Shown here: positions 1 to 5,943 of the stretch, one piece after another
Layout of the letters: each line of letters begins with the position of its first letter
How positions within the stretch are numbered: the first letter of the stretch is position 1
IMG/VR virus record: IMGVR_UViG_3300032287_002332
Location: 1-23,845 of that record
DNA from: a virus
DNA: 23,845 bases
Reading direction: 5' to 3' (one strand)
Program-made: the position numbers and the translations under genes
Notes under the pieces: model-generated
The model's input: the letters and a program-made list of their open reading frames with translations, nothing else
What the model was told of the DNA's origin: nothing
Databases searched by the model: none

Positions 1-191
1 AGGGTCCACTCTTGCATTGCTTCAACCATACGATTCTTATCTGCAGAATCTGCATATGAGCGCTGAGTTACTTTCTGAATGTGCTCCTCTAATTGAGTTA
101 CACGCAATGTTGCTTTGGCTAGTGAATCACGAAGAAACTCTTCTGTTGCATTGACTGTGCTTGCTAGTGTTGATATATCTTGCTGGTCCAT
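1..191 (-). CDS. Coiled-coil hypothetical protein (C-terminus outside window)
   Basis: The reading frame opens at an ATG at 191 behind a purine-rich AGAAAGAGG ribosome site and runs off the left edge, so only about 63 residues are seen. It begins MDQQDISTLASTVNATEEFL and is rich in E, Q, K and L with heptad-like spacing, which suggests an alpha-helical coiled coil. No catalytic motif is visible and the function is unknown. A good promoter lies directly upstream (225-254). Confidence 0.6.
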   Translation of the reverse strand, partial: MDQQDISTLASTVNATEEFLRDSLAKATLRVTQLEEHIQKVTQRSYADSADKNRMVEAMQEWT

Positions 192-224
192 AAGGGGCCT
201 CTTTCTGTTTGTTGGTTTATATTA

Positions 225-254
225 ATTATACTACTGGCCACTGACAATTGTCAA
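225..254 (-). promoter_or_regulatory. Sigma-70-type promoter for the gene ending at the left edge
   Basis: On the minus strand, TTGACA (254-249) is followed by an 18-nt spacer and TATAAT (230-225). The -35 box abuts the stop codon of the upstream gene (255-257). Confidence 0.7.
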
Positions 255-752
255 CTACCAAGATGAGCAATAAGAAAATGAAAGTCGATCAATTTCTGGT
301 AGCGCAAATATACGCTCTAATTGATTAATAGTATTAGTAAGGTCGTTCCAATACCACTCATCAATATCTGTGCCCCCAAAGAAAAATCCTTCTTGTGGTG
401 GGAGCAGGCTAGGGTCTTTTGTTTCTAATGCGTGTTTACATAAGGCAAGCAACTCTATTAGTTTATCTTGTGAAACATAGTAACTATCACAGTCATCAAT
501 ACCGTTCTGAATATTCTTTACGAACCAAGCGTGTATCTGATTAGCCTTGCGCCAATAAGCACAAGTAACCTCTACGCTTGCTCCATAGATATCTGTAGCG
601 ACATCTGTTAGTTGAGTTATTTCCATTAAGTCATTGAACTTAGGGTATACGGCTTCGGGTGAGTCATAAGATAGTTCATCATTTGACTGTAGTGCTTGCC
701 AGTTAATTTTTTCTAAATGCTTTTTAGCACTAAGATACATATCTAGTCCCAT
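255..752 (-). CDS. Hypothetical phage protein, MGLDMYL family
   Basis: The product has 165 residues. It starts MGLDMYLSAKKHLEKINW, an N-terminal signature I recognise from many uncharacterised phage and prophage proteins. It contains conserved-looking aromatic stretches near the middle (VTCAYWRKANQIHAWF) and C-terminus (GTDIDEWYWNDL). No signal peptide, membrane segment or known catalytic motif is seen. The start at 752 follows a purine-rich AGAAAGAAGGAAG stretch. It appears to be a single-gene unit with its own promoter (786-808). The function is unknown. Confidence 0.75.
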   Translation of the reverse strand: MGLDMYLSAKKHLEKINWQALQSNDELSYDSPEAVYPKFNDLMEITQLTDVATDIYGASVEVTCAYWRKANQIHAWFVKNIQNGIDDCDSYYVSQDKLIELLALCKHALETKDPSLLPPQEGFFFGGTDIDEWYWNDLTNTINQLERIFALPEIDRLSFSYCSSW

Positions 753-785
753 TGGGGGCTTCCTTCTTTCTGTTTGTTTCTTTTA

Positions 786-808
786 ATTATACTATAGGGG
801 TCTGACAA
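786..808 (-). promoter_or_regulatory. Promoter with TGTCAG element and TATAAT
   Basis: On the minus strand, TTGTCAG is followed 10-11 nt later by TATAAT (791-786). There is no good -35 at 17 nt. The TGTCAG-N10/11-(-10) arrangement recurs before other leftward units at 4956, 6165 and 7627. Confidence 0.55.
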
Positions 809-811
809 ATT

Positions 812-930
812 GGGTGATAGGGGTAGGCACGGCCGTTAGTCTGGAACCCACCCCTATCAGATCCCCAGGGGACGCTTGCTATAAATAGCGTGGAACTCAG
901 GGGATAATGAGTGGGGCTTTTACACCCCAC
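812..930. other. Highly structured, GC-richer intergenic segment
   Basis: This 190-nt gap between two leftward genes has no ORF but holds nested inverted repeats. TGATAGGGGT (815-824) pairs perfectly with ACCCCTATCA (850-859). ATCCCC...GGGGAT encloses an ACGC/GCGT stem around 860-903. GTGGGG...CCCCAC lies around 912-931 and could terminate the gene ending at 943. The segment is clearly richer in G/C than its surroundings. A structured RNA or a multi-hairpin terminator are both possible. Confidence 0.45.
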
Positions 931-942
931 CCAATTATCTAG

Positions 943-1365
943 TTAGAGATAACGAGCAACTGCGTTGTATGTGGAAGTATTTACAACTTCCTCATCTGTC
1001 ATCTTTAGGATACGAATTGCGTTTGTGATTTCCTCTTTCATTTCCTTATAGGTATGAGTGTGAATAACCTCAAAATCCTTTTCAGGTTCTGATGGGAACT
1101 CTCCCTCTTTTACTACAATGTCAAAATCAACATTGAGGTTGTTGTTCCAAGAACGATAGTTAGTGCGTAGGTTTTCAGCCTTTGAGAAGTTGGCAATAGC
1201 CCACTCACCAATTTGCTTTTTCCAAGCCTCATAAGCAACTGTGTGCTTGCGTTCGTTTTCTCCTTGTGTTGCGTAGTCCATCTCTAGTTTTGCTAGTGAT
1301 GCTTCTAGTCCTGCGATTACTCGTTGAGTAGGGATTTTTACTGAGATTGCTTTGCCTCTAGCCAT
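943..1365 (-). CDS. Hypothetical protein, 140 aa
   Basis: The start ATG at 1365 is followed by MARGKAISVKIPTQRVIAGL, and a weak AAAAGAGA ribosome site precedes it. The protein is soluble, helix-rich and charged, with a Trp-containing middle (residues about 48-75) and an acidic C-terminal half. I do not recognise a family. It stands alone between a hairpin-rich leader (1366-1459) and the structured segment downstream. The function is unknown. Confidence 0.7.
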   Translation of the reverse strand: MARGKAISVKIPTQRVIAGLEASLAKLEMDYATQGENERKHTVAYEAWKKQIGEWAIANFSKAENLRTNYRSWNNNLNVDFDIVVKEGEFPSEPEKDFEVIHTHTYKEMKEEITNAIRILKMTDEEVVNTSTYNAVARYL

Positions 1366-1459
1366 TTATTTTTCTCTTTTCTTTTGTGGGGTTATTAGTT
1401 GGGGGTGAGTGAGCCTTTTTGTATCTTGCTCAGGATAGTTTTTAGCGTTATTGCTAAAC

Positions 1460-1624
1460 TTACTTTGCCGTCCAAGTTGTATAACGGGTTGCGCCATTTA
1501 CATCTAACTTTACACGAACATTACCATTTGCCTGTGGTGTAATTTCCTGAATTACTCCGCTGACCTTTGACTTCTGTGTTGTGAAAGTGTCGCCGACTTT
1601 GTATGTTGCTGTTGCTACTGCCAT
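1460..1624 (-). CDS. Small beta-rich protein, VGD/FTT type
   Basis: This 54-residue frame begins MAVATATYKVGDTFTTQKSK and ends GATRYTTWTAK. Alternating hydrophobic residues and a V/I-G-D-x-F-T-T core suggest a small beta-barrel. It is similar to the neighbouring 1731-1901 product (YKVGDTFTTQKSKVSGVI against YQIGDLFTTSKTGVTGRI), so the two are probably paralogues. It has its own consensus promoter at 1670-1699. The function is unknown; nucleic-acid binding is possible but not shown. Confidence 0.7.
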   Translation of the reverse strand: MAVATATYKVGDTFTTQKSKVSGVIQEITPQANGNVRVKLDVNGATRYTTWTAK

Positions 1625-1669
1625 TTTGTTTCTCTTTTCTGTTTAGGGGTTGTTATTTGGTTATACCTA

Positions 1670-1699
1670 AGTATAACATTTTGGGGAAAGAAATGTCAA
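1670..1699 (-). promoter_or_regulatory. Consensus promoter for the 1460-1624 gene
   Basis: On the minus strand, TTGACA (1699-1694) is followed by an 18-nt spacer and TATACT (1675-1670), with TG in the extended -10 position. A perfect palindrome, TCTCACA-T-TGTGAGA (1716-1730), lies just upstream. Confidence 0.75.
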
Positions 1700-1715
1700 A
1701 TCCATTTCCAACATT

Positions 1716-1730
1716 TCTCACATTGTGAGA
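1716..1730. repeat. Perfect 15-bp palindrome TCTCACA-T-TGTGAGA
   Basis: The palindrome sits between the stop of the 1731-1901 gene and the promoter of the next. Its half-sites resemble the TGTGA/TCACA elements found elsewhere in this arm but are in inverted order with no 6-nt spacer. It could be an operator or a short terminator hairpin. Confidence 0.45.
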
Positions 1731-1901
1731 TTATTTGCTTGTCTTGACCATAGCCAAACGGCGTGAGCCATTTGCTAAGACTAAGGAAACTCTAGTAACC
1801 TTATTAGACATTGACTCAAAACCTGCGATACGACCTGTAACGCCTGTCTTGCTTGTTGTGAATAAATCACCAATTTGGTAAGTGTATCCGTGAAGTGTCA
1901 T
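1731..1901 (-). CDS. Small beta-rich protein, paralogue of the 1460-1624 product
   Basis: This 56-residue frame begins MTLHGYTYQIGDLFTTSKTG and ends RRLAMVKTSK. It shares the Y-x-(V/I)-G-D-x-F-T-T-x-K-(S/T)-x-V-(S/T)-G-x-I pattern with the next gene downstream, which indicates a tandem duplication. It is basic at the C-terminus. A promoter (1945-1974) and a CRP-like site (1994-2009) lie upstream. The function is unknown. Confidence 0.7.
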   Translation of the reverse strand: MTLHGYTYQIGDLFTTSKTGVTGRIAGFESMSNKVTRVSLVLANGSRRLAMVKTSK

Positions 1902-1944
1902 TTGGGTCTTGCCTTTCTCTGTGGGGGGAATTGCTTATAGTATA

Positions 1945-1974
1945 ATTCTAGCAGAAAAATGTCAGAAATGCCAA
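1945..1974 (-). promoter_or_regulatory. Promoter with extended -10
   Basis: On the minus strand, TTGGCA (1974-1969) is followed by an 18-nt spacer and TGC-TAGAAT (-10 at 1950-1945). The CRP-like site at 1994-2009 is centred 51.5 bp upstream of the -10 edge. Confidence 0.55.
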
Positions 1975-1993
1975 TTCTAGGGGGGTTTTGGGG

Positions 1994-2009
1994 TGTGTCC
2001 TTAATCACA
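1994..2009. promoter_or_regulatory. CRP/GlxR-like operator (one mismatch)
   Basis: TGTGT-CCTTAA-TCACA matches TGTGA-N6-TCACA at nine of ten positions. It is followed 8 nt later by GGCGTGTCG (2017-2025), another motif that recurs in this arm. Confidence 0.5.
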
Positions 2010-2059
2010 TCTTAAAGGCGTGTCGCAACTTGACAAATTAGATTTTGCGGACGTGGATC

Positions 2060-2126
2060 CCCTGCAATTTTTACTGGTGGAAAAATAAAAGTATTATTAT
2101 CCAAAATAAAAAAATTATTTGCAGGG
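2060..2126. terminator. Long imperfect hairpin downstream of the GP88-like gene
   Basis: CCCTGCAA (2060-2067) pairs with TTGCAGGG (2119-2126). The AT-rich interior can extend the pairing (TTTTTA with TAAAAAAA, GG with CC). It lies 13 nt beyond the stop of the leftward gene at 2139. GGACGTGG (2049-2056), a motif repeated in other intergenic cassettes, is adjacent. Confidence 0.45.
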
Positions 2127-2138
2127 TATTCATTTATC

Positions 2139-2873
2139 TCATTTCTTAGTCGCAGAAAAAACTATGTCACTCTTAGAGTATACACACAATCCGCAAGAAA
2201 CGCAAGCGCTACCAGTAGTTGAAATAAGTGGAATTGCTTTTAGATTTTCAGGACATTTTGCACCAGGTTTACCAATCATTTCTTTCATATCTGCTTGGCC
2301 GATAGCAAAGTTTTTAGCAAGATAAGCAAGGCGAATTCCTTCATTCACTTTTAGATCAACACCAACTTTTACATTCTCACTATCAGTGCTAAAGTAAAGA
2401 GATAGGTTATCAATATCTTTTAGGATGAGGGCTGCAGACTTTACACGAGTGTAAACCCAGAATTGAATATCAGGATTAAGTTTGATTACATCGGACCAGG
2501 CAGTGGTATAAGTATCATTAAAAAAGTCACCGTCCCAGTGAATGCGGAATAACATCGGTGCGTCTTTCTTTATACAATCAGTCTTGAAGTCTGCAATCAT
2601 CTCAGAAATAAGATTTAGCATAGTTAGATAGTCTGCGTCTTTTAGCAGGGACCAATTGTGTAGCAGATTAGTTTTTACTGAGGGGAAGATCTTTTCGAGT
2701 TTTCCTGCGTAGCATACGCTCTCACATACACTAGTGGCACCAGGGCACGAGTAAGCCTTTCCAGCAGGGAGCCCGAAAGTGTTTGCAATTGCGGCTTGCT
2801 TTCCATTTTTTGTGACAAGGTTAGCAACCTTTCGATCATTAGACCGTTTGAGTTTGAGTGCATTAGTAGTCAA
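2139..2873 (-). CDS. GP88-like cysteine-rich phage protein
   Basis: The product has 244 residues, from a TTG start at 2873 that overlaps the upstream gene by 11 nt. No ATG lies near the N-terminus, and the frame is intact from here. It resembles the phage 'gene product 88' family known from mycobacteriophages. Residues 33-41 read FGLPAGKAY, followed by cysteines at 43, 50 and 54. FRIHWDGDFFND spans 109-120 and QFWVYTR 137-143. A C-terminal CVSCGLC cluster spans 224-230, with another Cys at 207. The cysteine pattern suggests metal or Fe-S binding, which is inference; the family's biochemical role is not known to me. Confidence 0.7.
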   Translation of the reverse strand: MTTNALKLKRSNDRKVANLVTKNGKQAAIANTFGLPAGKAYSCPGATSVCESVCYAGKLEKIFPSVKTNLLHNWSLLKDADYLTMLNLISEMIADFKTDCIKKDAPMLFRIHWDGDFFNDTYTTAWSDVIKLNPDIQFWVYTRVKSAALILKDIDNLSLYFSTDSENVKVGVDLKVNEGIRLAYLAKNFAIGQADMKEMIGKPGAKCPENLKAIPLISTTGSACVSCGLCVYSKSDIVFSATKK

Positions 2874-3039
2874 GGCCTAAACTCATTTCTAGAGCAATGT
2901 CTTCATTATAGGTTGCGGACATTTCTTCTAGCAAGCAGTGAGTGCACTTTTCTTCAAATTCATCAACCGCATTTTCACGGCAAGAGGGACAGGTTGTTGC
3001 GTAGTATTCATCATAGAATTCATCTGCGATATTTCCCAT
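2863..3039 (-). CDS. Small acidic zinc-ribbon protein
   Basis: This 58-residue frame begins MGNIADEFYDEYYATTCPSC. CPSC (17-20) and CTHC (32-35) form a plausible four-cysteine zinc ribbon, and the rest is strongly acidic. A strong AAAGGAG site precedes the ATG at 3039. The gene overlaps the GP88-like gene by 11 nt, so the two are probably translationally coupled. The partner is unknown. Confidence 0.75.
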   Translation of the reverse strand: MGNIADEFYDEYYATTCPSCRENAVDEFEEKCTHCLLEEMSATYNEDIALEMSLGLDY

Positions 3040-3044
3040 AGGGG

Positions 3045-3197
3045 CTATTCTCCTTTTTGTTGTTTATCTAATTGTAGCATTTGAGACTGACATTTTCTAC
3101 CCTTGCGAGAGTAGACTTTTTTAGAGGGCACGGCAGAGGCAGCGTTGCTACGGCGTAATTCCATAAGCCTGCGTAATTCCTCTGAGTTTTTTTTCAT
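3045..3197 (-). CDS. Small basic protein, possibly leaderless
   Basis: I place the start at the ATG at 3197, giving 50 residues beginning MKKNSEELRRLMELRRSNAA, rich in K and R. The promoter's TAAGAT (3208-3203) ends only 5 nt before this ATG, so the message would be nearly leaderless. A longer upstream start would place the promoter inside the gene. An internal ATG (residue 12) behind AGAGGA is an alternative. The gene's end contains the ribosome site of the next gene. The function is unknown; the charge is compatible with nucleic-acid binding. Confidence 0.55.
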   Translation of the reverse strand: MKKNSEELRRLMELRRSNAASAVPSKKVYSRKGRKCQSQMLQLDKQQKGE

Positions 3198-3202
3198 ACT
3201 TA

Positions 3203-3232
3203 ATCTTAGCATACAGGGGCAAAAAATGTCAA
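3203..3232 (-). promoter_or_regulatory. Consensus promoter with extended -10
   Basis: On the minus strand, TTGACA (3232-3227) is followed by an 18-nt spacer and TGC-TAAGAT (-10 at 3208-3203). The perfect CRP-like site at 3242-3257 is centred 41.5 bp from the -10 edge. Confidence 0.7.
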
Positions 3233-3241
3233 ATCTTAAAA

Positions 3242-3257
3242 TGTGATAAATCTCACA
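3242..3257. promoter_or_regulatory. CRP/GlxR-like operator (perfect)
   Basis: TGTGA-TAAATC-TCACA. The same 16-mer occurs at 5108-5123. The perfect palindrome ACGTGG-A-CCACGT follows at 3265-3277. Confidence 0.65.
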
Positions 3258-3280
3258 GGGCGGGACGTGGACCACGTGCA

Positions 3281-3306
3281 TTTTTGTGCGGGGAAGCACA
3301 CAAAAA
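3281..3306. terminator. Hairpin terminator of the 3314-4923 operon
   Basis: TTTTTGTG (3281-3288) pairs with CACAAAAA (3299-3306) around a G/C-containing loop, giving a U-flanked stem in either direction. It lies just past the stop of the leftward operon at 3314. Confidence 0.55.
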
Positions 3307-3313
3307 TACTTTT

Positions 3314-3553
3314 TTATTCTTCTTGAATAAAAACATACAACGGAATTAAATCAGTGTAACTATACTGTGTAACTTCTGATTCGCCAAATTCATTTTCGGT
3401 TTGTATGTCATAGTTATCTCCTGTTGAATCACATTCAATAAAATTAACTTCAACGATGTCATCACCAACTTTAATTAAATCACCAAGCATTAATTGGTCT
3501 GGTGTTAGGTTATCTGCGTGGATCAATTCCATAGTTTTCATTGTATCAGACAT
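3314..3553 (-). CDS. Small acidic beta-rich protein
   Basis: This 79-residue frame begins MSDTMKTMELIHADNLTPDQ and includes LGDLIKVGDDIVEVNFIE, which suggests a small SH3/KOW-like beta-barrel. It is strongly acidic. It is the last gene of a coupled leftward operon and overlaps the upstream stop by 8 nt. I do not recognise a named family. Confidence 0.7.
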   Translation of the reverse strand: MSDTMKTMELIHADNLTPDQLMLGDLIKVGDDIVEVNFIECDSTGDNYDIQTENEFGESEVTQYSYTDLIPLYVFIQEE

Positions 3554-3692
3554 TTACCAACTCCATAAATACATCATCATATCCTAAATCCCACTTGAGG
3601 TATTCAACAATATCGCTTGCCTGATTCATTGATAGGTAGCGGGAAGTATATTCCCCACCGCCTACCCATACCGTCCAATTATCAGTAGTCAT
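3546..3692 (-). CDS. Hypothetical protein, 48 aa
   Basis: This frame is MTTDNWTVWVGGGEYTSRYL followed by an acidic helix and VFMELVNV. The start at 3692 overlaps the upstream TAA as TAATG, and the stop overlaps the next start, so it is embedded in a translationally coupled chain. WTVWVGGGEYTSRYL looks like a beta-hairpin seen in small phage proteins. The function is unknown. Confidence 0.65.
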   Translation of the reverse strand: MTTDNWTVWVGGGEYTSRYLSMNQASDIVEYLKWDLGYDDVFMELVNV

Positions 3693-3976
3693 TAGTCCTC
3701 CCAATCGGGTAGCCAAAATTGTAAGTGGTGTTGGTCTACAATCGCTCTCGCAGGTGCTTGCGTATCTCCACGATAAAGAATCTGAAAGTCGCCGACCATA
3801 GGCATATCAATCATTCGGTCATAGTCCTCATCATAGTATGCGTCAATAGCATCTATACAAGGTTTTACCATTTCTGCGGGGACGGGTGGGTAGTGATTAC
3901 CCTTGAGGTGATAAAGAATCTGAGTTTCCAAATCCAATACTGTATCCTGTATTCCTAATGCTGTTATGCTTCCCAT
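3692..3976 (-). CDS. Hypothetical acidic protein, 94 aa
   Basis: It begins MGSITALGIQDTVLDLETQI and ends QFWLPDWED. The N-terminal half is helical, followed by an acidic DAYYDEDYDR patch (about 48-57). The ATG directly follows the upstream TAA. No catalytic motif is visible. It is an operon member of unknown function. Confidence 0.7.
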   Translation of the reverse strand: MGSITALGIQDTVLDLETQILYHLKGNHYPPVPAEMVKPCIDAIDAYYDEDYDRMIDMPMVGDFQILYRGDTQAPARAIVDQHHLQFWLPDWED

Positions 3977-4189
3977 TTATGCGTTTTCCATTTCTTTTAG
4001 TAGTTTAGAGTTTCCCATACTATCAGACTTGACTGACAATTCACAATCACGGCACTGGTATTCATAGCGAATAGTGCCTTTTCTATACATACCGCCAAGA
4101 GTAGCAATACACATATGAGTCATTTTTTCTGAGCATACTGGACAAGGGAATGAAATCTGATCCCCTAGCCCTCCAATAGTAATTGTCAT
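3977..4189 (-). CDS. Zinc-ribbon protein, 70 aa
   Basis: CPVC (16-19) and CRDC (about 46-49) are separated by a beta-rich segment containing YRKGTIRYEYQ, a typical four-cysteine zinc ribbon. It starts MTITIGGLGDQISFPCPVC. The start overlaps the preceding stop as TAATG. It could be a small nucleic-acid or protein adaptor, but the partner is not evident. Confidence 0.75.
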   Translation of the reverse strand: MTITIGGLGDQISFPCPVCSEKMTHMCIATLGGMYRKGTIRYEYQCRDCELSVKSDSMGNSKLLKEMENA

Positions 4190-4407
4190 TATGCTCTTAC
4201 CTGAACCCTTCCATCTCGATAGAATACTTTAGTGTAACACTTTCCTGTTGGTGTGTAAATATTCACTGTTGAGTATTCGTTAGCCATTCCCCAATCAGTA
4301 AATCGGAAGAAACTTTCCCAAGCGCCAAATTCATTTTCATAGCGTTGTTGCCAGTGAGGGCTTTCCTCAAAGTCATACTGACAAGTTACTAGATATTCAT
4401 AGTCCAT
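4189..4407 (-). CDS. Hypothetical aromatic-rich protein, 72 aa
   Basis: It begins MDYEYLVTCQYDFEESPHWQ and is rich in W, Y and F, with WESFFRFTDWGMANEYSTVN in the middle and a basic C-terminus. Beta-strand alternation at the end (KVFYRDGRVQVRA) suggests a small folded domain. The start is coupled to the upstream stop (TAATG). The family is unknown. Confidence 0.7.
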   Translation of the reverse strand: MDYEYLVTCQYDFEESPHWQQRYENEFGAWESFFRFTDWGMANEYSTVNIYTPTGKCYTKVFYRDGRVQVRA

Positions 4408-4550
4408 TATTCTGCCTCTTTCGTTGTAAATAGTGCGCCTTCGTTTAGTAAGCCGACTTCCAAATCAAATAACTCATCTGAGTTTGCTTGCGACAAGTCT
4501 ATCCAACCTGCGCCTTCATTGTCAATTCTAAATATTTCTATGTATCCCAT
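4407..4550 (-). CDS. Hypothetical acidic protein, 47 aa
   Basis: The frame begins MGYIEIFRIDNEGAGWIDLS and ends in an acidic amphipathic tail (LFTTKEAE). Both ends overlap neighbours by 1 nt (TAATG), which supports it as a real coupled gene despite its size. The function is unknown. Confidence 0.65.
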   Translation of the reverse strand: MGYIEIFRIDNEGAGWIDLSQANSDELFDLEVGLLNEGALFTTKEAE

Positions 4551-4714
4551 TAGTTTTCACACTCACAATCTTTTGAGTAATCAAATTCGCAAAAATAGCA
4601 ACCCATAAGTTCGCTATGGGTTTTACACTGATAACGGAATTGGACTTCATCACAACACACGAAAGATAAATCCCAAATCCAATAGAATTCGTTTTGGTCA
4701 ATAACACTAGCCAT
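4550..4714 (-). CDS. Cysteine-rich mini-protein, 54 aa
   Basis: It begins MASVIDQNEFYWIWDLSFVC. Cysteines at 20, 21, 30, 39, 42, 50 and 52, with H33, give a CC...C-x-x-H...C-x-x-C...C-x-C pattern that could hold one or two zinc ions. The ATG lies 2 nt after the upstream stop and the stop overlaps the next start. I recognise no named family. Confidence 0.65.
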   Translation of the reverse strand: MASVIDQNEFYWIWDLSFVCCDEVQFRYQCKTHSELMGCYFCEFDYSKDCECEN

Positions 4715-4716
4715 AA

Positions 4717-4923
4717 TTACTCACCAACCTTTACTGCGATAGTCGCAAATTTATTTCGCAAGCCTTTAGCATTGACCTCAATTAGATAGGCTTCGGTATT
4801 TTCTCCATACCAAATTCCTTCTCGCTTTTGAGCCGATACAATTTCGCCCTCAAAGTGGCGAGAGCGTGAGCGATAGTTTTTCCCTACAAGTAGGCTTTCT
4901 ATTGTGTATAGTTTGGTAGCCAT
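4717..4923 (-). CDS. Small basic beta-rich protein, first gene of operon
   Basis: The 68-residue product begins MATKLYTIESLLVGKNYRSR and continues with FEGEIVSAQKREGIWYGEN. The layout (Y-x-x-x-x-L-x-V-G-x-x-Y-x-S-x-S/R-x-x-x-G-x-I) resembles the VGD/FTT mini-proteins at 1460 and 1731, so they may share a fold. The start at 4923 follows AAAGAGGTC. The promoter is at 4956-4977. The function is unknown. Confidence 0.7.
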   Translation of the reverse strand: MATKLYTIESLLVGKNYRSRSRHFEGEIVSAQKREGIWYGENTEAYLIEVNAKGLRNKFATIAVKVGE

Positions 4924-4955
4924 TGGCAGACCTCTTTCTTTTTGTTGATAATTCT

Positions 4956-4977
4956 ATCCTAGCATAGCCCACTGACA
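4956..4977 (-). promoter_or_regulatory. TGTCAG/extended -10 promoter of the 3314-4923 operon
   Basis: On the minus strand, TGTCAGTGGGCTATGC is followed by TAGGAT (4961-4956), with TGC in the extended -10 position. No canonical -35 is seen. Confidence 0.5.
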
Positions 4978-5107
4978 TTTTTAGTTAGGCTCGCCGTATC
5001 GGATAGACTTTCTTTATTTATTTTTTCTTACTATGTAAGTCTAGCCTATTAGACATAAATTATCAACTTACTAGCCAGTAAATCCAAATAGTGAGACGCT
5101 CAAGTCG

Positions 5108-5123
5108 TGTGATAAATCTCACA
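5108..5123. promoter_or_regulatory. CRP/GlxR-like operator (perfect)
   Basis: TGTGA-TAAATC-TCACA, identical to the site at 3242-3257. Its centre is 51.5 bp from the edge of the weak GATAAT at 5059-5064. Confidence 0.65.
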
Positions 5124-5162
5124 AAATTTCGGGCGTGTCGTAAGCAGCATCATAAATCACCC

Positions 5163-5192
5163 TGTGGATAACATCGGTAACCCTGTGGATAA
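5163..5192. other. Two tandem DnaA boxes, possible replication origin element
   Basis: TGTGGATAA occurs at 5163-5171 and 5184-5192. Each is the reverse complement of TTATCCACA, the canonical DnaA box. They have the same orientation and a 21-bp (two-turn) repeat. An AT-rich tract follows within 30-60 bp. DnaA binding is inferred from motif identity. Confidence 0.55.
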
Positions 5193-5209
5193 GTCCCACG
5201 TCCAAAATT

Positions 5210-5232
5210 TGAGCAGTTTTTATTCTTGCTCA
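5210..5232. terminator. Terminator of the 5243-6131 operon
   Basis: TGAGCA (5210-5215) pairs with TGCTCA (5227-5232) around an AT-rich loop containing GTTTTTATT. The same loop text occurs in the hairpin at 6619. It lies directly beyond the leftward stop at 5243, and AATTTT follows on the minus strand. Confidence 0.55.
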
Positions 5233-5242
5233 GGAATTTATT

Positions 5243-5395
5243 TTATTTTTTAAGTCGTTCAGTTCGCAAAACAATTTGTAGTCTGCGAATTTCTTTTTGT
5301 TGTTCCATATTTTGTTTCCAAAATACTAACATCATTGAAAGCGATCCAGCAAGTGCAATTACAATTGCGATTAGTGTTCCGTTATCTAAAATCAT
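5243..5395 (-). CDS. Small single-pass membrane protein
   Basis: This 50-residue frame begins MILDNGTLIAIVIALAGSLS. Residues about 7-26 form one strongly hydrophobic helix, followed by a charged, coiled-coil-like tail (MEQQKEIRRLQ). The start overlaps the upstream TAA (TAATG) behind AAGGAG. It is the last gene before a terminator, mirroring the membrane mini-protein at 6650-6739. A membrane anchor or a superinfection/holin-like role is possible but unsupported. Confidence 0.7.
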   Translation of the reverse strand: MILDNGTLIAIVIALAGSLSMMLVFWKQNMEQQKEIRRLQIVLRTERLKK

Positions 5396-5574
5396 TATAC
5401 TAACTCCTTAGTGCAAGCGTCAAAAAATCGTTGTGCGTCAAATCGTTCGTTATCTGCTTCAAACATTGCAGCAAACTCATCAACCAAATCGTGGAAAGTA
5501 AATTCATCACCTATCAAATCTTTGAAAGATGAAAGAATTTCGGCAACCTTTACATAGTCTTTACGAGTCATCAT
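5395..5574 (-). CDS. Hypothetical acidic helical protein, 59 aa
   Basis: It begins MMTRKDYVKVAEILSSFKDL and continues with FHDLVDEFAAMFEADNERFD. This pattern, DYVKVA..L followed by a LVDEFA.MF..DN.RFD segment, resembles short conserved proteins of actinobacteriophages with no assigned role. It starts 2 nt after the upstream stop and overlaps the next start. Confidence 0.7.
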   Translation of the reverse strand: MMTRKDYVKVAEILSSFKDLIGDEFTFHDLVDEFAAMFEADNERFDAQRFFDACTKELV

Positions 5575-5576
5575 TA

Positions 5577-5783
5577 TTAGGCCACCTTTAGAATTGCGTA
5601 TGAACCACGAGCATTGATTTCATCAAGGGCAGGACCGATAGCAGGCACTAGCAAATCTTTTAGCATTGCTTCAAGCATTGCTACCAAATCTGAGTGAGGT
5701 ATCGATAAGGCTTGCTTAGCAATTGGGTGAGTTTCATCAAACTCGGTTACGAACTTTAGAGAGTGTTCAATTTGAATTGTCAT
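5577..5783 (-). CDS. Hypothetical protein, 68 aa
   Basis: The frame begins MTIQIEHSLKFVTEFDETHP and contains a hydrophobic helix-like stretch LVAMLEAMLKDLLVPAI (about 33-49). It probably forms an amphipathic helical bundle rather than a membrane span because charges interrupt it. A moderate AGGAA ribosome site lies upstream. The function is unknown. Confidence 0.65.
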   Translation of the reverse strand: MTIQIEHSLKFVTEFDETHPIAKQALSIPHSDLVAMLEAMLKDLLVPAIGPALDEINARGSYAILKVA

Positions 5784-5802
5784 TTATTTTATTTCCTATT
5801 CT

Positions 5803-5943
5803 TTAGTTTATTTTGTAGTTGGTAAAATTTGGAGTTAGAGCGCAGTCGCAAGGCTCAGTGTCATAGTTTTCGTTATCTCCGAAAAATAGATAACCATAAC
5901 CATTACACTCCTCACAAGCAAAAGACATTACGGAGTTTATCAT
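5803..5943 (-). CDS. DnaJ-type zinc-knuckle mini-protein, 46 aa
   Basis: CEECNGYGYLFFGDNENYDT (10-29) followed by CDC (32-34) resembles half of a DnaJ central zinc domain (C-x-x-C-x-G-x-G). Small stand-alone proteins of this kind are common in phages. The ATG at 5943 overlaps the upstream stop (TAATG); an internal Met at residue 6 is an alternative start. Zinc binding is inferred. Confidence 0.7.
   Translation of the reverse strand: MINSVMSFACEECNGYGYLFFGDNENYDTEPCDCALTPNFTNYKIN

Larger units (their letters stand above)
4978..5209. promoter_or_regulatory. Intergenic cassette with operator and DnaA boxes
   Basis: No gene is seen here. From left to right it holds a weak leftward promoter (TTGGAT-17-GATAAT, 5087-5059), a perfect CRP-like site (5108-5123), GGCGTGTCG (5132-5140), two DnaA boxes (5163-5171 and 5184-5192) and CCCACGTCC (5195-5203), ending at the terminator hairpin. 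A 12-codon ORF (MSNRLDLHSKKK) begins 2 nt after the GATAAT; I do not claim it is expressed. Confidence 0.5.

Noticed and set aside
812-930. Possible tRNA because of GGGTTCC text and stable stems
   Set aside because: No acceptor/anticodon arm arrangement of tRNA size could be drawn; the stems do not form a cloverleaf.
2119-2325. Rightward ORF of 68 codons
   Set aside because: It lies fully antisense to the GP88-like gene and has no ribosome site; treated as a shadow.
5226-5411. Rightward ORF of 61 codons
   Set aside because: Antisense to the better supported leftward membrane protein (TAATG-coupled, SD-led) at 5243-5395.
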